Assembly (NCBI RefSeq): GCF_030551255.1
Contig: NZ_CP130630.1
Coordinates: 3,205,501 to 3,269,500 of the forward strand
DNA length: 64,000 nucleotides
Direction: 5' to 3'
Source of the DNA: Streptomyces sp. NL15-2K
Lineage (GTDB): Bacteria > Actinomycetota > Actinomycetes > Streptomycetales > Streptomycetaceae
Under the pieces are notes generated by a model. That model did not search any database and was not told where the DNA came from. It saw nothing but the letters and a program-made list of their open reading frames with translations. Shown here one piece after another: positions 60,722 through 64,000 of this stretch. Within the stretch, counting starts at the first letter, position 1, and each line of letters opens with the position of its first letter. The position numbers and the translations under genes are program-made.

Positions 60722-61673
60722 GGTGGGCCTCCTGGGAGATGAAGTCGAAGTGCATGCCGCTGAGGCCGTTGCCGACACCGAGGTGGATGCCGGCGGCGCC
60801 CTCGTTGAGGAGGCAGTTGAGGCTCCAGTCGACCCGGGCGGGGTCGAGGAGGCCCGTTCCGATGGCGACCTCGGTCACCGCGCCCTGGTATTCGGGGCCA
60901 CTGGTCGCGTCGATGCCCTCCGCCCATGAGCCGAATCCGTCGACGAAGTGGTTGTCCTCGATCGTGACGTACATCGGGCACGCCTTCCGCATGTCCTCCG
61001 CGATGCCCTTCGCCACCGCGAAATGGTCCGCCCTTTCGCCTCGCAATTCCCGGTGCTTGGCGACCAGGACCGAATCTATACGGAGCGTTCCCGATATGGT
61101 CAGTTCTGAGTCCACCTGGCCTGCCAGATCCGTGGGAGACATCGCCACCTCGAAGAAGTTCCCGATGGTGGAGTGTTCGTCGGGGAGGAGTTCTGTGCGG
61201 GTTCTGCTGGATAATTGGAGGACTTCCGGGAGTCGGAGTATCAGGTCTGTCCCCGGGCCTTTCAGACCTACTTCATCGCCTGCCAGAAGCAGCTTCGTGA
61301 TAACACGCCTGTTCGCCGCCACCGCACCGGGCAGGTCTATTTCCGCGAATTTTTCCAGCGCGTACTTCGCGTCCTCCAGGTCGTCGGAGAAGGACGCCAG
61401 CGAAATCCACAGCACGCTGCTCTCGGCGAAGATTTCCCGCAGGTCGAAGCGGGACGGCAGACGGCCGTAGTTCAGAGGTACCGCCACGGCGCGGGCCGGT
61501 GGGGCCTCGCGCCCAGAGAGCACCCCCTCGAAAGTGGCCGCTTGCACTTCGTGTTCCGTCAGCCAGGCGGCGAGTCCCGGTTCGTCGGTAAGGAAGCCGC
61601 CTGTCCGGCCGCCGAAGACGGTTCGCAGATTCGCCTCTATGTCGCTGCGCAGCGACATGCCACGGTCACGCAT
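60708..61673 (-). CDS. M29-aminopeptidase/NicX-like metalloprotein, unassigned RiPP enzyme
   Basis: A 321-residue protein with no confident name. The C-terminal part has the residue pattern of the M29 aminopeptidase / dihydroxypyridine dioxygenase (NicX) fold: VTEVAIGTGLLDP (Glu268), LLNEGAAGIHLGVGN (Glu291, His297) and GMHFDFIS (His308, Asp310, an HxD). The upstream half (AVAVPLNYGRLPSRFDLREIF, ILRLPEVLQLSSRTRTELLPDE) would be the nucleotide-like domain of that fold. From memory, metal ligands in M29 enzymes are E, E, H and HxD. Starts at 61673 or 61658 are possible. It sits between the short ORF and the RRE gene, overlapping both. Confidence 0.65.
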   Translation of the reverse strand: MRDRGMSLRSDIEANLRTVFGGRTGGFLTDEPGLAAWLTEHEVQAATFEGVLSGREAPPARAVAVPLNYGRLPSRFDLREIFAESSVLWISLASFSDDLEDAKYALEKFAEIDLPGAVAANRRVITKLLLAGDEVGLKGPGTDLILRLPEVLQLSSRTRTELLPDEHSTIGNFFEVAMSPTDLAGQVDSELTISGTLRIDSVLVAKHRELRGERADHFAVAKGIAEDMRKACPMYVTIEDNHFVDGFGSWAEGIDATSGPEYQGAVTEVAIGTGLLDPARVDWSLNCLLNEGAAGIHLGVGNGLSGMHFDFISQEAHLAPR

Positions 61674-61959
61674 GGGCCACCGCAGACTTGGACGTTGCAC
61701 CGGCCGTTTCCCTGGCCGCCACCGGAGGGCTCGGCTGTGCGTCGCGCTCCTGTGCGGCCGGTACCAGCGCAGCCAGACACGGGCACGACGGGATATCACC
61801 CAAATGGCTCTTGAGGATCGTCCCAGACTTGCGCTGCACACCCGTCCCCACGCCCGAGCCCGCGCTTCCGCCGCCCCGTTTCTCCGGTATTTGAAGGGCG
61901 CGCCCGTACATGTCACCGTCGCTCGCGACGCCCTCAGATACCCATATCCGCCTCGCCAT
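61666..61959 (-). CDS. 97-residue ORF in the RiPP set, unknown
   Basis: MARRIWVSEGVASDG begins this ORF; it is Gly/Ser-rich in the middle (KRGGGSAGSGVGTG), has SHLGDIPSCPCLAALVPA with a CPC motif and an Ala/Ser/Pro-rich tail. Its stop overlaps the next gene by 8 bp, and the other frames here are Arg-rich as if shadows, both signs of coding. Third-position GC is about 70 percent, lower than in the core genes. No family recognised; it could be a second precursor or a small partner protein. No clear ribosome site. Confidence 0.45.
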   Translation of the reverse strand: MARRIWVSEGVASDGDMYGRALQIPEKRGGGSAGSGVGTGVQRKSGTILKSHLGDIPSCPCLAALVPAAQERDAQPSPPVAARETAGATSKSAVAHA

Positions 61960-62062
61960 AATTACGGTACCAACTTCCTGCGCGTGTGGCTGATTGTGGA
62001 AACAACACGGCCGACGCCGGTTCGGAAACCGGCGCCAGCCATTGTTCATCGCATCCCAGATA

Positions 62063-62224
62063 TCAGATGCCGTTGTAGAGAATCGCCATGATCGGCTTCG
62101 GGGTCTGGTTCTCCAGGCCCATTCCAGTCACACCCTGTTCGTCATCCAGGGCGCCGAGCGGGATGATCCTCGGGGCTTCCAGGTTTCCTACCATCAACTG
62201 TTCGGCGAGGAGATTCTGATGCAT
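62063..62224 (-). CDS. Candidate RiPP precursor peptide
   Basis: A 53-residue peptide, MHQNLLAEQLMVGNLEAP to the C-terminus PKPIMAILYNGI. The start is fixed by a strong GGAGG six bases upstream of ATG 62224. The N-terminal 40 residues look like a leader (amphipathic LLAEQLMVGNLEAPRIIPLG, acidic DDEQG), and the C-terminal dozen residues, with one Tyr and one Asn in a hydrophobic stretch, look like a core. An RRE protein, a P450 and a metalloprotein-like gene follow on the same strand. Between its stop and the next ORF lie about 100 bases with no gene. Product class new to me. Confidence 0.75.
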   Translation of the reverse strand: MHQNLLAEQLMVGNLEAPRIIPLGALDDEQGVTGMGLENQTPKPIMAILYNGI

Positions 62225-62460
62225 TCATTACCTCCGGGTGAGTCGGGCGATGCGACCGGAACAGATTTCCGGCCACAGAAAAAGCGTACGGTGCGGACTT
62301 ACCCTGAATCACAAGAGCGGGTCTTCTTTACCTGAAAGTTTCACCTTTCCCCGCAAGATCTTTACACCTATTTAATTTCATGACGTTTACTGTCACGATC
62401 GTCGCGGTAGTGCCGCACTCGGCGACGCCGAACCGCTCGGAACTCGTCGTGTCCCAGTGA
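62225..62460 (-). promoter_or_regulatory. AT-rich leader and promoter region of the RiPP set
   Basis: Upstream of the precursor gene the DNA is unusually AT-rich for this genome (about 62330-62400: TTTAATTTCATGACGTTTAC on the plus strand). On the minus strand GTGACA is followed 16 bases later by TAAATA, a plausible promoter. About 130 bases of untranslated leader follow before the GGAGG. The rest of the stretch to 62595 shows no further gene. Confidence 0.45.
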
Positions 62461-62595
62461 ACCGCATGCTGAACTACCGGGTCTTCAAGGTTGAGCGGTG
62501 CGGACACGGCAGCTGTAGTTCCGGCGTCTGCGCTGGTCGGCGTGTTGCCGGGGCGGGTGCGGGAATGAGTACGGCCACCGTGATCATGAACGTTT

Positions 62596-62860
62596 GTGAC
62601 GACGTATCAAGACGCGGTGGCCGTGGAAGCAAAGATAGCCGAGCAGGCGTGGAGCGAGGCGTTCGGGAGGGCGATGCGGGCGGTCGCGGGCTGCTTCGCG
62701 CGACGTGAAGCCCGGGCGACGGCGGCGGAGTTGGTCGCGGGGCTGTTGCTGGAGGTGGACACGCGGAACTGCTGGACGCTCGCGCAGGTTCTGGGACATC
62801 CGGGCCCGCACCGGCTGCAGCACCTGCTCTCGCGCGCCCGGTTCGAGTCCGCCACCGCCT
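62596..62860 (+). pseudogene. IS701-family transposase, N-terminal fragment
   Basis: About 88 residues: AEQAWSEAFGRAMRAVAGCFARREARATAAELVAGLLLEVDTRNCWTLAQVLG, then GPHRLQHLLSRARF. This is the N-terminal helical part of IS701 (DDE/IS4-like) transposases; the catalytic domain is missing after RARF, where the match ends. GTG start at 62596. It borders the RiPP set and marks a past insertion/deletion there. Confidence 0.75.
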
Positions 62861-63010
62861 CGGCCGCGGAGGCGACCACCTTGTCCATCCGCCTGCCCAC
62901 TTTTCTGCAGGGCGAATGCGCCCTGCGCTCCTTGGTTGTTCGCTGAGTGAAATGAGCTGAGTGAAATGAAAGGTCCGGGCAGCGAAGGCGCGGCGCCGGG
63001 ATCTGCTGCT

Positions 63011-64000
63011 CTACGCCGGCAGCTCGGTCAGCAGCCGGCGGTAGATGCGCGCGTAGGCCGTCAGCTGGCCCAGTGACAGGGCATCGCGACGGGGATCGTC
63101 TGCGGCCGGCTTCGCCTGGGGGCCGAGGCGTACGGTGTCGACGCCGCGGGCGCGCAGTACGACGCCGTCGGTCGATCCCGTCCAGCCGGTGATCGGCGGC
63201 GGCTTCGTACCGAACTCGTCGAGCCAGGCCGCGCGGGCGGCCGTCACCACCGGGGCGTCGGCCGGCGTCGCCGCGGCTGACGCGACCGGCTCGGCCTCCA
63301 CCTCGACCGCGCAGTCGCGCAGTGCTGACTGTGCGCACCGTGCCCGCAGTCGGTCGGCCAGCTCGTCCGCCAGCACCTTCGGATCCACCGGGTCACCGGC
63401 GACGACGTACAGATCGATCCGCAGCTGGGCCGGCAGCAGGTCCGGCTTGTCCGGCCATCCCCCGCTGATCGCGCCGATGCCGCACGCCCGGCCCGTCTGC
63501 CCGACCAGCGGGTCGGCGGCCAGGTAGGTCGTGCGCCAGCGGGCCAGCTCGTCCAGGACGACGCCGGCCCCGGCGACGACTCCCCCGGGCGGCGTGGCCG
63601 ATTGCGCCGCCATCGCGGCCCCTGAGCGGCCGGTCACCCGGACGGTCAGGTAGAGCGCGCCCGGCTCGTGCCACAGCAAGGTGGGCGGGCCGCACTTGGC
63701 GACTATCGCCGACCGCGGCAGCGGGTGCGTGTCGGCGTAGGCCTCGACGCCGGTGGTCCCGGCGGTCCCGGTGGTCCCGCCGGCGCGGCGGTGCGTGCCG
63801 GAGCCGGCGAGCAGCAGCCGACCGGCACCCGCCTCGGCGAACGCGACCAGCGCGGCCGCCACCGGACCGCGGGCGACCCCGAGTCCGAAGCCGGCCACCA
63901 CGTCACCGTCCACGCCTAGGGGGGCGATGGGCGCGTCGTTGCCGGTGACGAGGCGGTTCGCCGCCCCGCCGTCGTCCAGTGACGTGTCGAGGTGGGAATA
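63011..64000 (-). CDS. M20-family peptidase-like protein, partial, degenerate active site
   Basis: The frame is open to the right window edge, so the N-terminus is not visible; about 329 residues are seen. SHLDTSLDD at the right end is the first metal-binding HxD of M20 metallopeptidases. A dimerisation-type domain (LLWHEPGALYLTVRVTGRSG, then LPAQLRIDLYVVAGDPVD) and the C-terminal ITGWTGSTDGVVLRARGVDTVRLGP follow. The second segment, where M20 enzymes have Asp-x-Lys-Gly, reads VAGFGLGVARGPVAAAL, and the Glu-Glu pair is not evident. It may be a non-hydrolytic relative or have an unusual metal site. Relation to the RiPP set unknown. Confidence 0.7.
   Translation of the reverse strand, partial: YSHLDTSLDDGGAANRLVTGNDAPIAPLGVDGDVVAGFGLGVARGPVAAALVAFAEAGAGRLLLAGSGTHRRAGGTTGTAGTTGVEAYADTHPLPRSAIVAKCGPPTLLWHEPGALYLTVRVTGRSGAAMAAQSATPPGGVVAGAGVVLDELARWRTTYLAADPLVGQTGRACGIGAISGGWPDKPDLLPAQLRIDLYVVAGDPVDPKVLADELADRLRARCAQSALRDCAVEVEAEPVASAAATPADAPVVTAARAAWLDEFGTKPPPITGWTGSTDGVVLRARGVDTVRLGPQAKPAADDPRRDALSLGQLTAYARIYRRLLTELPA

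Noticed and set aside
61674..61916. Upstream extension of the M29-like protein
   Set aside because: The extended frame is Arg/Trp-rich and without sense, while the 61666-61959 frame over the same DNA has normal composition.

Overview
The window is high-GC actinobacterial DNA, almost certainly a Streptomyces chromosome. The evidence is strong third-position GC, a conservon (cvnA-B-C-D plus P450), the five-gene cassette named after S. coelicolor SCO2521-SCO2525, XRE/DUF397/anti-sigma-like regulatory trios, and several Streptomyces-type small palindromic repeats. It reads as mostly core chromosome on the left (1-39.6 kb) and accessory DNA on the right (39.6-64 kb).

Left part. The 3' end of glnE is followed by a PAP2 phosphatase. 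Next come two gene stumps fused tail to tail, a LacI-type regulator lacking its N-terminus and an FTR1 iron permease lacking its N-terminus, which marks a past rearrangement. Housekeeping and secreted-enzyme genes follow: lipoprotein, primase-polymerase, glycerophosphodiesterase, a TetR regulator with two operators, an Rsm22-like methyltransferase, a beta-lactamase-fold hydrolase, a Bcr/CflA transporter, PhoD, an SDR with its catalytic motif deleted, and an aldo/keto reductase split by a 199-bp MITE. Two further MITEs with CTAG flanks lie at 2.1 and 17.4 kb in opposite orientation. The SCO2521-SCO2525 cassette (18.7-24.2 kb, function unknown) has a P-loop protein and a methyltransferase at its heart. 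CtaG, a lipid-kinase-like protein, dihydrolipoamide dehydrogenase and a propionyl/acetyl-CoA synthetase follow.

At 31.3-32.4 kb a conserved protein of unknown function is followed, on the same strand, by two structured RNAs. Each has a tRNA-like T arm, acceptor stem and D arm in circularly permuted order: the 3' half comes first, and the acceptor stem is closed by a 7-8 nt loop. This is the architecture of bacterial Y RNAs (YrlA). This RNA/protein locus is the most unusual element of the window. The conservon (32.9-38.3 kb) is next; its sensor-like CvnA carries about two dozen decapeptide repeats, and its P450 lacks the usual ExxR arginine.

The defence island (about 39.7-52.5 kb) is bracketed by diverged direct repeats. 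It holds a UvrD-type helicase with a RelE/ParE-like N-terminus and an OLD-type ATPase/TOPRIM nuclease (a Gabija-like pair), divergent from a type I restriction-modification operon (hsdM, hsdS, an IS630 relic, hsdR, a YgjP-like protease). To its right lie a decayed DUF2075 helicase, an ATP-binding/XRE/DUF397 regulatory trio, an integrase relic, a TauD-like oxygenase, and relics of TnpB and of IS3.

The right edge carries a compact minus-strand gene set that looks like a RiPP (ribosomally made, modified peptide) cluster: a 53-residue precursor-like peptide (62.1-62.2 kb), a 97-residue ORF, an M29/NicX-like metalloenzyme-fold protein, a PqqD-like recognition protein and a P450. An IS701 fragment and an M20-like gene running off the window close the segment.
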